This document shows, in pieces, positions 8,149 to 17,995 of a stretch of 33,326 nucleotides of DNA. Below the pieces are notes generated by a model. The model had not been told where the DNA came from, made no database searches, and worked only from the letters and a program-made list of their open reading frames with translations. The position numbers were made by a program, and so were the translations under genes. This stretch comes from Dysgonamonadaceae bacterium (GTDB taxonomy: Bacteria; Bacteroidota; Bacteroidia; Bacteroidales; Dysgonomonadaceae), in NCBI GenBank assembly GCA_031272205.1, contig JAISUH010000078.1, positions 1 through 33,326 on the forward strand, written 5' to 3'. How positions within the stretch are numbered: position 1 is the first letter of the stretch; every line of letters begins with the position of its first letter.

Positions 8149-9168
8149 ATGAAAAAGAATTGTTTCTGCGCACTTGGCGCGTTATTAATCGGAGGGTTGG
8201 CCCTTGTATCTTGCAACGGAACCGCACCGAAAGCATCCCTCAAAAATTCGGTTGACAGCCTTTCTTACGCTTACGGCGTCAATTTGACCACACAGGGAGG
8301 ATTGCAGCAATATCTCGAACGAACCGAAATATTGACCAGCACCTCGAGCATTGATTACGAATATCAAATGAAAATCGCCGGAGCCGACTCTACCCAGAAA
8401 ATCGGGTTAGAAAAGGAATACAAAGCCAAATTGGATTCGGTGAAGAAAATCAGCGCACCCAAATTAGCCCAATTCCTTAAAGGTTTGACCGAAGCGTTCA
8501 ACAACGGAAAAGAAAAATCGGCTTACTACCAAGGGTTAAGCATCGGACAACAAATTTCGCAACAAATGGTGCCCCAATTCAATGAGTCCATATTCGCCGA
8601 CGACACCACAAAAAAAGCCAACAACAGCCAAGTCCTCGCCGGTATTCTCGAAGTGTTGAAAAACGACAAATTAGCCATTGAACAATCTGTTACAGCCGAG
8701 CTTATTCAATCGACCGCTAAAGCAGCAGAAGAAAAAGCTCAGGCGAAACGCGAAGAAGAACTCAAGGTACAGTACAAAGATTCCATTGCCGCCGGCGAAA
8801 AATTCTTGGAAGAAAATGCAAAACGCCCCGAAGTTGTTACTTTGCCCAGCGGATTGCAATATGAAATCCTCAGAAAAGGCAACGGCCCCATCCCCACAGA
8901 GACCGACCGCGTGGTTGTGGATTATCACGGAACGCTGCTCAACGGTACCGTGTTCGACAGCTCCGTACAGAGAAAACAACCCGCTACCTTTGGCGTAACC
9001 CAAGTGATCAAAGGATGGACGGAAGCCTTGAAATTGATGCCCGTAGGTTCGAAATGGAAACTCTATGTTCCTTATGACCTTGCTTACGGCGCACAAGACA
9101 GGGGTACCATCAAACCTTTCTCTACTCTTATTTTTGAAGTGGATTTGAAAAGCATCGAAAAGAAATAA
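8149..9168 (+). CDS. FKBP-type peptidyl-prolyl isomerase lipoprotein
   Basis: A 339-aa isomerase with a lipoprotein signal peptide: MKKNCFCALGALL, a hydrophobic core, and lipobox LVSC with the acylated Cys at residue 22. It is therefore expected in the cell envelope. An FKBP_N region (SVDSLSYAYGVNL onward) is followed by a charged, probably coiled-coil linker rich in Ala, Glu and Lys (about 185-225). The C-terminal FKBP domain has VVDYHGTLLNGTVFDSS, QVIKGWTEALKLMPVGSKW and YVPYDLAYG. It is larger than the upstream copy because of an extended N-terminal domain. Tandem duplication followed by re-targeting is the simplest history. A strong terminator follows at 9205. Confidence 0.94.
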   Translation: MKKNCFCALGALLIGGLALVSCNGTAPKASLKNSVDSLSYAYGVNLTTQGGLQQYLERTEILTSTSSIDYEYQMKIAGADSTQKIGLEKEYKAKLDSVKKISAPKLAQFLKGLTEAFNNGKEKSAYYQGLSIGQQISQQMVPQFNESIFADDTTKKANNSQVLAGILEVLKNDKLAIEQSVTAELIQSTAKAAEEKAQAKREEELKVQYKDSIAAGEKFLEENAKRPEVVTLPSGLQYEILRKGNGPIPTETDRVVVDYHGTLLNGTVFDSSVQRKQPATFGVTQVIKGWTEALKLMPVGSKWKLYVPYDLAYGAQDRGTIKPFSTLIFEVDLKSIEKK

Positions 9169-9204
9169 TAAATCGTTATAGATTGATTATTAGTGATATA
9201 AAAA

Positions 9205-9241
9205 ATAAGAGGTGGCTTTGTAAAGTCGCCTCTTATTTTTT
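9205..9241. terminator. Bidirectional terminator between the FKBP pair and ilvC
   Basis: The stem AAGAGGTGGCTTT / AAAGTCGCCTCTT contains G-U pairs and has a 2-nt loop. A T run follows on the plus strand (9236-9241) and an A run precedes it, giving U tracts in both directions. It lies between the convergent FKBP lipoprotein and ilvC genes. Confidence 0.8.
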
Positions 9242-9307
9242 ATGCGGCCTATCGAGGCGCTATTCTAAAGACGAGGCACGCTAAGTCTTTACCGTTGGAC
9301 GGTTACG

Positions 9308-9346
9308 AAAACAACCCCGAAATCGGCACAGCCAATTTCGGGGTTG
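9308..9346 (-). terminator. Terminator of the leu-ilv operon
   Basis: A perfect 12-bp stem, CAACCCCGAAAT (9312-9323) and ATTTCGGGGTTG (9335-9346), is followed on the minus strand by a short U tract (9311-9308). It lies 29 bp after the ilvC stop. Its GC-rich stem suits termination of a long operon, although the U run is short. Confidence 0.7.
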
Positions 9347-9374
9347 CGATGATCGAGGGCTTAAAAACCTTTTA

Positions 9375-10421
9375 TCAGTTATTTTCCGGCCGCAATTTGC
9401 GAACTACGGCTCCCGTGCGCCACATTTCACTGTCGCGGAGGGCTTTCAACTCTTCTTCGAGTTTCACGCGGTAATCGGGTTGCGAATTGGAGTCGATAGA
9501 ACGTTGCGCCTCGTTTCCGCTGGCTACTTCGTTGTACAGCTTTTCAAAAACGGGCTTGGCCGCATCGTGGAAAGGACCCATCCAGTCGAGCGCTCCGCGT
9601 TGTGCGGTGGTCGAGCAGTTGGCGTACATCCAATCCATCCCGTTGGCGGCGAAAAGCGGCATAAGCGACTGGGTCAGTTCTTCTACGGTTTCGTTGAAGG
9701 CTTCCGACGGGGTGTGGCCGTGTTCGCGAAGCACTTCGTATTGTGCCAATAGCAAACCCTGTATGGCGCCCATCAGCGTACCGCGTTCGCCGGTCAAATC
9801 GGAATAAACTTCGCGTTTGAACGTTGTTTCGAACAAATAACCCGAACCGACGCCGATACCCAAGGCGATAACGCGGTCTTTGGCTTTTCCGGTTGCGTCT
9901 TGGAAAATAGCGTAGCTGGAGTTCAACCCTCTGTTTTCGAGAAACATGGTGCGGAGGCTTGTGCCCGAACCTTTCGGGGCGACGAGGATTACATCCACAT
10001 CGGCCGGAGGGATAATTCCTGTGCGTTCTTTGAAGGTGATGCCGAAACCGTGCGAAAAATAGAGGGCTTTACCCGCCGTCAGATGTTTTTTTACGGTCGG
10101 CCAAACGGTAATCTGTGCCGCATCGGACAACAAATATTGAATGATTGTGCCGCGCTTGCAAGCTTCTTCGATTTCGAAAAGCGTTTCACCCGGCACCCAG
10201 CCGTCGGCAACGGCTTTGTCCCATGTTTTGCTGTCTTTGCGTTGGCCGACGATAACATTAAAACCGTTATCGCGCAGGTTGAGCGATTGTCCCGGACCTT
10301 GTACTCCGTAACCTATAACGGCTATCGTTTCGTTTTTAAGCACTTCACGCGCTTTACTCAAAGGAAATTCCTCGCGGGTAACGACGTTTTCTTCTATCCC
10401 GCCAAAATTCATTTTTGCCAT
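9375..10421 (-). CDS. ilvC: Ketol-acid reductoisomerase
   Basis: IlvC (348 aa) converts 2-acetolactate and 2-aceto-2-hydroxybutyrate to the dihydroxy acids of the valine and isoleucine pathways, using NAD(P)H and Mg2+. The Rossmann motif is VIGYGVQGPGQSLNLRDNG. Other family segments are VAPKGSGTSLR, SDLTGERGTLMGAIQG and the metal-binding helices with FNETVEELTQS. The length indicates a short-form enzyme without the duplicated knot domain of E. coli IlvC. It is the last gene of the leu-ilv operon, 64 bp after ilvN. Confidence 0.97.
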   Translation of the reverse strand: MAKMNFGGIEENVVTREEFPLSKAREVLKNETIAVIGYGVQGPGQSLNLRDNGFNVIVGQRKDSKTWDKAVADGWVPGETLFEIEEACKRGTIIQYLLSDAAQITVWPTVKKHLTAGKALYFSHGFGITFKERTGIIPPADVDVILVAPKGSGTSLRTMFLENRGLNSSYAIFQDATGKAKDRVIALGIGVGSGYLFETTFKREVYSDLTGERGTLMGAIQGLLLAQYEVLREHGHTPSEAFNETVEELTQSLMPLFAANGMDWMYANCSTTAQRGALDWMGPFHDAAKPVFEKLYNEVASGNEAQRSIDSNSQPDYRVKLEEELKALRDSEMWRTGAVVRKLRPENN

Positions 10422-10485
10422 GTTTGTTTGTTTTTAAAGCCGTTTCCCGACACAAAGCCGAAACGCGGCAAGATATATTAAAAAT

Positions 10486-11043
10486 TTAATGTTTGTGCTC
10501 TTTCTTTTCTTCTTCGCGTTTGGAAAGCATATCGCTCAATCGTTCGACCTTCGATTTGGTGATGGCCACACGCCCCGAACGGATAAACTGCAATACGCCA
10601 ATACTTTGGCTTAACTCTTCGAACAAAGCCTGTGTGTCTTTGTAATGCCCTGTTTTTTGAATGACGGTCGCATGTTCGCTAACGTCTAAGATACGGGCAT
10701 TGTGTTTGCGCACCAATTTTTCCACCATATTGGTAGCCAACAGCTTGGATGTTTCTATCTTATAAAGCGCAATTTCCTGATGCACCAATTCGGCGTTGAT
10801 ATTGTAATATGCTTTCAAGATATCGACGCGCTTATCGATTTGGCGCACCAATTTTTTCATCGCTTCTTCGGATTCGGAAAACGCGGTGATGGTGAACTTA
10901 TGAATGCCTTGTATGGCGGAAGGCGATACCGATAATGTTTCGATATTGATCTGCCTGCGCGTGAAGATGGTGGTAATCTGGTTCAAGACGCCGACTGCGT
11001 TTTCGGAGAAAACCGTAATGGTATATAAAGTTTTTTCTTCCAT
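10486..11043 (-). CDS. ilvN: Acetolactate synthase small (regulatory) subunit
   Basis: This 185-aa subunit activates the catalytic subunit and gives it feedback control by branched-chain amino acids, typically valine. An N-terminal ACT domain (YTITVFSENAVGVLNQITTI, then RRQINIETLSVSPS) is followed by the small-subunit C-terminal domain (GHYKDTQALFEELSQSIG). The C-terminus is a charged tail (REEEKKEHKH). It begins 12 bp after ilvB, consistent with co-translation of the partner. The alternative symbol ilvH would be equally acceptable. Confidence 0.95.
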   Translation of the reverse strand: MEEKTLYTITVFSENAVGVLNQITTIFTRRQINIETLSVSPSAIQGIHKFTITAFSESEEAMKKLVRQIDKRVDILKAYYNINAELVHQEIALYKIETSKLLATNMVEKLVRKHNARILDVSEHATVIQKTGHYKDTQALFEELSQSIGVLQFIRSGRVAITKSKVERLSDMLSKREEEKKEHKH

Positions 11044-11055
11044 AATCGTAAAATA

Positions 11056-12780
11056 TTAAATCGTATGACCGTTTCCCAACAAAATATTGGTTACGCAAGT
11101 ACCGGCAGGAATCATCGGATAAACCATTCCTTTTGTTTCCACCTCAACGTCGAGCAGGTAAGACCCTTTGTGAGTCAGCATCTCTTCGATAGCGGCATCC
11201 AAATCCTTACGCTCGGTAACCTTTTTCCCTTTTATCCCGTAAGCATCGGCTATCTTGATGAAATCGGGGTTTTTCATGCGTGTTTCCGAATAGCGTTCGT
11301 CGAAGAACAACTCCTGCCACTGGCGCACCATTCCCAGAAAATTATTGTTCAGCAAAATAATTTTCACGTCAACGCCATGTTCCATAATGGTTCCAAATTC
11401 CTGAATGGTCATCTGCAATCCGCCGTCGCCTACGAAAACGCAAACCGTACGGTCGGGCGCTCCGTATTTCGCGCCGATTGCGGCGGGTAATCCAAATCCC
11501 ATTGTTCCCAAACCGCCGGAGGTAACCATGCTTCGCGTCTGAGTGTATTTGAAATAGCGGGTTCCCATCATCTGGTTTTGCCCCACGTCGGTAACACAAA
11601 TGGCCTTGTTTCCGGTGGATTCCGTTACTTTATTGACTACTTCGCCCATTTTTATCGCCCCTTCCGCCGGATACAATTCTTCTTTAATCACACAATCGTA
11701 CTCTTTCTCGTAGAGCGGTTTAAATTCGTCGATCCAGTCGGTATGGGAATTTTCTTCCATCAAAGCGCTTACCAAAGGTAAGGTTTGTTTTGCGTTGCCG
11801 AGAACTTTTACCGTAGTTTTCACATTTTTGTCCATTTCGGCGCGGTCGATATCGAAATGGATGACCTTCGCCTGCTTGGCATAAGTATTCAAATCGCCTG
11901 TAACGCGGTCGTCGAAGCGCATTCCGATAGCGATCAGCACATCACATTCGTTTGTCTTCAGATTGGGGGCGATGTTTCCGTGCATCCCCAGCATCCCCAT
12001 GTTCAGCGGATGATCGGACGGAAGGGCCGATAAGCCCAAAATGGTGGAACCGAAGGGGATATTCCCTTTTTCGAGGAAAGCGATCGTCTCTTTTTCGGCA
12101 TTGCCGAGGATGACGCCTTGTCCTACCAAAGCCAAAGGCTTTTTTGCTTGGTTGATGAGTTCGGCCGCCTGTTTTATCTTTTCCAAACACGGTTCGGTTT
12201 CGGGTTGATAACTGCGCAGGAAGGTCGTTTTCTCATACGCATAGCCGCACTTTTGGGTTTGCGCGTCTTTTGCGATGTCGAGTACTACGGCTCCGGGTCT
12301 TCCGCTTGAAGCGATATAAAAAGCCCGCGATACCGCCCACGGGATATCTTCCACGCGCCGGATTTGATAGGCCCATTTCGTTACAGGCTGCGTTACTCCG
12401 ATAACATCTGCTTCCTGAAAAGCGTCGGAACCCAATAGCGAAGATGAGACCTGTCCGGAAATAACCACCAAGGGCGTACTGTCCATCATTGCATCGGTAA
12501 TGCCGGTGATGGCATTGGTTGCGCCGGGTCCCGAAGTTACAAGCGCCACTCCTACTTTTTTAGAAACCCTCGCGTAGCCCTGCGCGGCATGCAAAGCGCC
12601 CTGCTCGTGGCGGACAAGTATGTGCTTTATGTCGTTTTTGTGATCGTACAACGCATCGAATACGGGCATGATAGCGCCGCCCGGATAGCCGAAAATGGTA
12701 TCTACCCCTTCGGCCAACAGCGAACGAATCAGAGCTTCGCTGCCCGATAAAACGGGATGGTTCGTATGTTCTTCTTTCAT
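11056..12780 (-). CDS. ilvB: Acetolactate synthase large (catalytic) subunit
   Basis: The 574-aa ThDP-dependent enzyme condenses pyruvate with pyruvate or 2-oxobutyrate, the first common step to valine, leucine and isoleucine. The N-terminal ThDP domain has FGYPGGAIMPVFDAL and the catalytic Glu59 in RHEQGALHAAQGYAR. A central FAD-binding domain follows. The C-terminal domain has VGDGGLQMTIQEF and the ThDP/Mg segment LLNNNFLGMVRQWQ. It is the biosynthetic (FAD-containing) type. The gene lies between ilvD and ilvN with short gaps. Confidence 0.97.
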   Translation of the reverse strand: MKEEHTNHPVLSGSEALIRSLLAEGVDTIFGYPGGAIMPVFDALYDHKNDIKHILVRHEQGALHAAQGYARVSKKVGVALVTSGPGATNAITGITDAMMDSTPLVVISGQVSSSLLGSDAFQEADVIGVTQPVTKWAYQIRRVEDIPWAVSRAFYIASSGRPGAVVLDIAKDAQTQKCGYAYEKTTFLRSYQPETEPCLEKIKQAAELINQAKKPLALVGQGVILGNAEKETIAFLEKGNIPFGSTILGLSALPSDHPLNMGMLGMHGNIAPNLKTNECDVLIAIGMRFDDRVTGDLNTYAKQAKVIHFDIDRAEMDKNVKTTVKVLGNAKQTLPLVSALMEENSHTDWIDEFKPLYEKEYDCVIKEELYPAEGAIKMGEVVNKVTESTGNKAICVTDVGQNQMMGTRYFKYTQTRSMVTSGGLGTMGFGLPAAIGAKYGAPDRTVCVFVGDGGLQMTIQEFGTIMEHGVDVKIILLNNNFLGMVRQWQELFFDERYSETRMKNPDFIKIADAYGIKGKKVTERKDLDAAIEEMLTHKGSYLLDVEVETKGMVYPMIPAGTCVTNILLGNGHTI

Positions 12781-12805
12781 TGAAATCTATTGAAACTTGT
12801 TTTTT

Positions 12806-14656
12806 TTAATCCATTATTCTAATTGCTCCCAAATCGGCCGAGCTGACAAGGGCGGCGTATGCTTTCAGGGCTTTCGACACCTGTCTGTCGCGCACCGGTT
12901 TGAACGCTTTATTTCCTTTTATGTTTTCCGCTTCCCTGCGTTTGTCGAGTTCCTCATCGGATATTTTCAGGTTGATGCTTCGCTTGGGAATATCGATCTC
13001 AATCGTATCGCCGTCCCTCACCAAACCGATAGCGCCGCCGGCCGCTGCTTCGGGCGAAATGTGACCGATGGACAAGCCCGATGTACCGCCGGAAAAACGC
13101 CCGTCGGTGATCAACGCGCACTCTTTGCCCAAATGGCGGGCTTTGATGTATGAAGTAGGGTAGAGCATTTCCTGCATTCCGGGACCGCCTTTGGGCCCTT
13201 CATACACAATAACGACCACATCGCCCGACTGCACTTTCCCGTTGAGGATACCTTCGCAAGCGTCGTCCTGCGAATGAAAAACTTGGGCTGTGCCGGAAAA
13301 TTTCCAGATGCTCTCGTCCACACCGGCTGTCTTGACGACGCAACCGTCGAGGGCGATGTTTCCTTTCAGGACAGCCAACCCGCCGTCTTTGCTGTAAGCA
13401 TGTTCCAAGTCGCGGATGCAACCGTTCTCGCGGTCGGTATCGAGCGCGGCATAGCGTTCGTTTTGCGACCCCATCACCAAATTGAAACGCTGTGCGGGCG
13501 CCGAAGAATAAATATCTTTTGCATCTTCCGATACGTCCTGTGTTGTAACGGAATATTTTTCGGCGGCCTCTGCTAACGACATCCCATCGACGCGCCCCGC
13601 CGATGTGTCAATCAAACCGCCTTTGGCCAATTCGCCAAGGATATTCAAAATTCCACCGGCACGGTTCACATCCTGAATGTGGTATTTTTTTGTGTTGGGC
13701 GCAACCTTGCAGATGCAGGGAACTTTGCGCGACAAAGCGTCTATATCGTCCATTGTAAAAACGACTTCCGCTTCACGGGCAATTGCCAACAGATGCAGAA
13801 TGGTATTGGTGGAACCGCCCATCGCAATATCGAGCGACATGGCATTGAGGAAAGCGTTCCGCGAGGCAATGCTTCTCGGTAAAACGCTCTCGTCGCCGTC
13901 GGCATAATAACGATACGCATTTTCTACGATTTGCCGCGCCGCTTTTTTGAACAGTTTTATCCTGTTGGCGTGTGTAGCAACGATGGTGCCGTTTCCGGGC
14001 AAAGCCAAGCCGATAGCCTCGTTCAGGCAGTTCATTGAATTTGCCGTGAACATTCCCGAACAGGATCCGCAGGTAGGGCAAGCCAAGCGTTCGAGATCCA
14101 GCACTCGTTTATCGGAAACGGATTCGTCGGCCGACTCAATCATAGCGTCAATCAAATCCACTTGTTGGCCGTCTATTTTCCCGGCTTCCATCGGCCCTCC
14201 CGATACAAAAATCGAAGGAATGTTCAGTCGCATGGCCGCCATGAGCATTCCCGGAGTTATCTTGTCGCAATTGCTGATGCAAACCAAAGCGTCGGCCTTG
14301 TGCGCATTGACCATGTATTCCACCGAATCGGCGATTAAGTCGCGCGACGGAAGTGAGTACAGCATGCCGTCGTGTCCCATGGCAATGCCGTCGTCCACGG
14401 CAATCGTATTAAACTCGGCGGCAAAACACCCCAGTTTCTCAATTTCGGCTTTCACCACCTGCCCTATTTCGTGCAGATGCACGTGTCCCGGCACAAATTG
14501 CGTGAACGAGTTCGCTATTGCGATAATCGGTTTACCCATTTGTTCTTCGGTCATGCCGTTGGCATGCCAAAGCGCCCGCGCTCCCGCCATAAGACGCGAA
14601 GAACGGTCGCCCCTGAAAGGTTTTTTATTCGTAGATGAATGCTCCTTGTCTGCCAT
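12806..14656 (-). CDS. ilvD: Dihydroxy-acid dehydratase
   Basis: IlvD (616 aa) dehydrates 2,3-dihydroxy-isovalerate and its methylvalerate homologue to the 2-oxo acids. Cys130 and Lys132 in [11 protein letters not shown] and the run CPTCGSCSG (Cys193, 196, 199) are the cluster and Mg sites. Position 50 reads [14 protein letters not shown] as in E. coli IlvD, without the extra cysteine of [2Fe-2S] members, so an oxygen-sensitive [4Fe-4S] enzyme is likely. This fits an anaerobic or microaerobic host. C-terminal substrate motifs [15 protein letters not shown] and [10 protein letters not shown] are present. Confidence 0.97.
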   Translation of the reverse strand: MADKEHSSTNKKPFRGDRSSRLMAGARALWHANGMTEEQMGKPIIAIANSFTQFVPGHVHLHEIGQVVKAEIEKLGCFAAEFNTIAVDDGIAMGHDGMLYSLPSRDLIADSVEYMVNAHKADALVCISNCDKITPGMLMAAMRLNIPSIFVSGGPMEAGKIDGQQVDLIDAMIESADESVSDKRVLDLERLACPTCGSCSGMFTANSMNCLNEAIGLALPGNGTIVATHANRIKLFKKAARQIVENAYRYYADGDESVLPRSIASRNAFLNAMSLDIAMGGSTNTILHLLAIAREAEVVFTMDDIDALSRKVPCICKVAPNTKKYHIQDVNRAGGILNILGELAKGGLIDTSAGRVDGMSLAEAAEKYSVTTQDVSEDAKDIYSSAPAQRFNLVMGSQNERYAALDTDRENGCIRDLEHAYSKDGGLAVLKGNIALDGCVVKTAGVDESIWKFSGTAQVFHSQDDACEGILNGKVQSGDVVVIVYEGPKGGPGMQEMLYPTSYIKARHLGKECALITDGRFSGGTSGLSIGHISPEAAAGGAIGLVRDGDTIEIDIPKRSINLKISDEELDKRREAENIKGNKAFKPVRDRQVSKALKAYAALVSSADLGAIRIMD

Positions 14657-14691
14657 ATTCTTAATTATTCAAATAATTGATATTGTGATAA

Positions 14692-15762
14692 TTAAAGCGC
14701 ATGTATGAATTTTACAATCCATTCGCCGACTTCGCTTGTCGAGTAGGCTGTTGCACCGTCGGCAATATCTTCGGTAACGATGCCGGCATCCATACTGGCG
14801 GTTACGGCCTGACGGATAACGGTAGCCTCTTCCGTCCGGTTAAAGGCATATTCGAACATCAACGCGGAAGAAAGGATGGTGGCTAACGGATTCGCGATAT
14901 TTTTTCCTGCGGCTTGCGGATAAGAGCCGTGAATGGGCTCGAAAACCGAGGTGTGCAGACCGATGGACGCCGAAGGCAACATGCCCAGCGATCCGGTAAT
15001 AACGGATGCCTCATCGGTAAGGATATCGCCGAAGAGGTTTTCGGTAACCAGCACATCGAAACTTTTCGGCCATTGAATGATGCGCATGGCTGCATTGTCC
15101 ACAAACATAAATTCGGTCTCTATTTCGGGATATTGCGGGGCAATTTCCTGCGCGATTTGCCTCCACAGCCGCGACGTGGCGATAACGTTCGCCTTATCGA
15201 CAACGGTAACTTTCTTGCGGCGTTGTCCGGCAAATTTGTAGGCCAAGTGCAGGATGCGCTCCACCTCTTCGCGGGTATAAACGCAAGTGTCGTAAGCGGT
15301 GTTACCGTCTTCGCTGCGTCCTTGCGGACGGCCGAAATACATTCCGCCGGTCAGTTCGCGGATGCAGACAAAATCGGCACCGTTTACCAAGTCGGCGCGA
15401 AGCGGCGATTTATGAATCAGCGACGGGAAAGTACTGACGGGGCGGATGTTGGCATACAATCCCAAATTTTTGCGCATTTTCAGCAAACCTTGTTCGGGTC
15501 GGACTTTGGCATTCGGGTTGTTATCAAATTCGGGCGATCCGATAGCGCCGAAAAGCACCGCGTCGGACTCCATACAGATTTTATGCGTCTCATCGGGATA
15601 CGGATTTCCCGTTTGGCGGATGGCGCAGGCGCCGACAATTCCTTCTTTATACGTTAATTCGTGTCCGAATTTTTCACAAACGGCTTTTGTTACGTCCAAA
15701 GCCTGTTTCACAATTTCAGGGCCGATTCCGTCGCCCGCAAGCACAGCTATATTTAATTTCAT
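14692..15762 (-). CDS. leuB: 3-isopropylmalate dehydrogenase
   Basis: LeuB (356 aa) oxidatively decarboxylates 3-isopropylmalate to 2-oxoisocaproate with NAD+. It starts with [18 protein letters not shown]. The substrate arginines lie in the [11 protein letters not shown] segment, ELTGGMYFG is the family marker, and the Lys/Asp active-site stretch is [10 protein letters not shown]. The metal and NAD region is [25 protein letters not shown], with [18 protein letters not shown]. It lies between leuA2 and ilvD with small gaps and joins the leu half to the ilv half of the operon. Confidence 0.97.
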   Translation of the reverse strand: MKLNIAVLAGDGIGPEIVKQALDVTKAVCEKFGHELTYKEGIVGACAIRQTGNPYPDETHKICMESDAVLFGAIGSPEFDNNPNAKVRPEQGLLKMRKNLGLYANIRPVSTFPSLIHKSPLRADLVNGADFVCIRELTGGMYFGRPQGRSEDGNTAYDTCVYTREEVERILHLAYKFAGQRRKKVTVVDKANVIATSRLWRQIAQEIAPQYPEIETEFMFVDNAAMRIIQWPKSFDVLVTENLFGDILTDEASVITGSLGMLPSASIGLHTSVFEPIHGSYPQAAGKNIANPLATILSSALMFEYAFNRTEEATVIRQAVTASMDAGIVTEDIADGATAYSTSEVGEWIVKFIHAL

Positions 15763-15780
15763 TATGATAGATATTTTTTG

Positions 15781-17334
15781 TTATGGCAATTGAAGATTTT
15801 TAAACGTCGGGATATTTCCGCTCTCAATCATATTCAGCATTTTCATCGTCGCCTTAATGGCAGCGGCGGTTTGATCGACATCCAATCCCCTTGTTTTAAA
15901 GACTTTACCGTCGAACCTCCAGGTGATGATGGTTTGCACGTAGGCATTTGTTTTCCCTCCCGGAGGAATAACAACCACATAATCGAGCAAATCGGGAATG
16001 GGTTTACCCAGCGATTGGTAAATTTTATACATTGCTTTCGAAAATGCGTGGTATTGTCCATCGCCCGCCGCGGTCTGCTGATATTCCTCCCCTTTTATGG
16101 AGAGTTTCACGGTCGCTGTAGGGCGCAGTCCGTCGGTCAGCGTCAGCGAATAATTGAGCATGCGGATATCCTGATTTTCGACGCCGTTTTTCAGGATGTC
16201 GGAAATGATATAGGGCAATTCGTCGATGCTGACCGATTGTTTTTTGTCGCCCAGTTCGATAACGCGGGCGGTTACTTTTTTCATCGTATCTTCATCAATA
16301 TCGATACCCAATGCTTGGAGATTTTTGATGATATTCGCTTTGCCGGATGTTTTCCCCAAGGCATATTCGCGTTCACGGCCAAAGCGTTCGGGTGAAAGAT
16401 AGCTTGCGTACAGGTTTCTTTTTTTGTCCCCGTCGGCATGAATTCCCGCTACCTGCGTGAAAACATTGTCGCCTATGACCGGTCGGTTGTTGGGGATGCG
16501 CACGCCCGAATAACTCTCCACAATCTTGCTGATGTGGTAAACGTTTTGCTCCTTGACCTTGGTTTGCAGTTTCAAATGGTCGTGAATGACCGCGATAACG
16601 CTGGTCAGCGGCGCGTTTCCGGCACGTTCTCCCAATCCGTTCACAGTTACATGCACGCCGTGAACGCCCGCTTTTACGGCTTCGAAAACGTTAGCCACAG
16701 CAAAATCGTAATCGTTATGGGCATGAAAATCGAAATGCACTCCGGGATAACGGGAAATCATTTTTTTGCAAAATTCTGCCGTGTCGTCAGGGCTCAGAAC
16801 GCCAAGCGTATCGGGGAGCATGAAACGAAGCACGGGCTCATTTTTCAACCCGTCCATCATCTGAAAAACGTAATCTTGCGAATCGCGCATCCCGTTCGAC
16901 CAGTCTTCAAGATAAATATTCACCTTGATTCCCATCCGCTGCGCATAACCTATCACCTCTTTGATATCTTTGAGATGATCCTCGGCCGTCTTCCCAAGTT
17001 GGTATTTGCAATGCTTTTCGGAGCCTTTGCAAAGGAGATTTACCACGCGGCATCCGGCATTTTTTATCCATTCGAGCGAAACGGTGCCATCTACAAAGCC
17101 GAGGACTTCCACCCGATCGAGGTGTCCATGCTCGGTAGCCCATTGCACGACTTTTTTCACCGATTCGTATTCGCCGTCCGACACGCGGGCAGACGCTATT
17201 TCTATTCGGTCCACGCACAATTCTTCGAGCAACAGGCGTGCGATACTGACTTTTTCGGGGGAAGCGAAAGATACTCCCGAAGTCTGTTCGCCGTCGCGAA
17301 GCGTGGTGTCCATAATTTCAACCGAAGTCTTCAT
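15781..17334 (-). CDS. Second 2-isopropylmalate synthase-like enzyme (possible citramalate synthase)
   Basis: A member of the DRE-TIM metallolyase family (517 aa from ATG 17334). Catalytic motifs are [34 protein letters not shown] and VNGLGERAGNAPL. A C-terminal LeuA-type allosteric domain is present (about residue 380 on), so it is not a truncated copy. It differs clearly from the leuA product of the same operon. Its place between leuD and leuB matches the second leuA-like gene of Bacteroides leu operons. Citramalate synthesis for an isoleucine route from pyruvate is possible; a second isopropylmalate synthase or another chain-elongation substrate is also possible. An upstream in-frame ATG at 17379 would overlap leuD by 38 bp. 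The ATG at 17334 starts 7 bp after the leuD stop and opens directly on the conserved domain, so it is preferred. Confidence 0.85.
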   Translation of the reverse strand: MKTSVEIMDTTLRDGEQTSGVSFASPEKVSIARLLLEELCVDRIEIASARVSDGEYESVKKVVQWATEHGHLDRVEVLGFVDGTVSLEWIKNAGCRVVNLLCKGSEKHCKYQLGKTAEDHLKDIKEVIGYAQRMGIKVNIYLEDWSNGMRDSQDYVFQMMDGLKNEPVLRFMLPDTLGVLSPDDTAEFCKKMISRYPGVHFDFHAHNDYDFAVANVFEAVKAGVHGVHVTVNGLGERAGNAPLTSVIAVIHDHLKLQTKVKEQNVYHISKIVESYSGVRIPNNRPVIGDNVFTQVAGIHADGDKKRNLYASYLSPERFGREREYALGKTSGKANIIKNLQALGIDIDEDTMKKVTARVIELGDKKQSVSIDELPYIISDILKNGVENQDIRMLNYSLTLTDGLRPTATVKLSIKGEEYQQTAAGDGQYHAFSKAMYKIYQSLGKPIPDLLDYVVVIPPGGKTNAYVQTIITWRFDGKVFKTRGLDVDQTAAAIKATMKMLNMIESGNIPTFKNLQLP

Positions 17335-17341
17335 CTTCTTT

Positions 17342-17938
17342 TTAGTAAGCGAATACACGCTGTTTTTCGTAGGATTCAATTTTGTTTTTGTTCGACAGCA
17401 GGAAGTCGATATCGTCTAACCCGTTGAGCAAACACGTTTTTTTGTAGGAATTTATTTTGAACGATTCGCTTTTTCCTGTTTTGTTGTCCGTGATGGTTTG
17501 CGCTTCGAGATTCACAGTCAGCGTTGTTTTGGGGTCTTCTCCGATGCTCGTAAATATCCCGGCCAAAAATTCGGGACTGATGATAACGGGCAATATACCG
17601 TTGTTTAGCGCATTATTGCGGAAAATGTCGGCAAAGAAACTCGATACAACGACTTTGAATCCGTATCCGGCTATTGCCCATGCGGCATGTTCGCGGCTGG
17701 ACCCGCTGCCGAAATTTTTTCCGGCAACCAATATTTGTCCGCTGTACAGAGGGTTGTTTAACACAAAATCTTTTTTAGGTTCACCCGACTTTTCGTAACG
17801 CCAATCGGCAAAAAGATTGTTACCAAAACCATCGCGGGTTGTAGCTTTGAGAAACCGGGCAGGAATTATCTGGTCGGTATCGACATTCTCGATAGGCAGC
17901 GGCACGACTGTACTTGTCAGTTTTGTGAATTTTTGCAT
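17342..17938 (-). CDS. leuD: 3-isopropylmalate dehydratase small subunit
   Basis: LeuD (198 aa) provides the swivelling domain of isopropylmalate isomerase, which interconverts 2- and 3-isopropylmalate. Recognised segments are [16 protein letters not shown] near the N-terminus, [16 protein letters not shown] (the substrate loop) and [11 protein letters not shown]. Its partner leuC lies 57 bp upstream, and leuA2 begins 7 bp downstream of its stop. Confidence 0.97.
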   Translation of the reverse strand: MQKFTKLTSTVVPLPIENVDTDQIIPARFLKATTRDGFGNNLFADWRYEKSGEPKKDFVLNNPLYSGQILVAGKNFGSGSSREHAAWAIAGYGFKVVVSSFFADIFRNNALNNGILPVIISPEFLAGIFTSIGEDPKTTLTVNLEAQTITDNKTGKSESFKINSYKKTCLLNGLDDIDFLLSNKNKIESYEKQRVFAY

Positions 17939-17995
17939 ATTGTTTTTATTTTATGGATTCTATGAATCAGATGTTTCATTGATTATCTTAATCAA

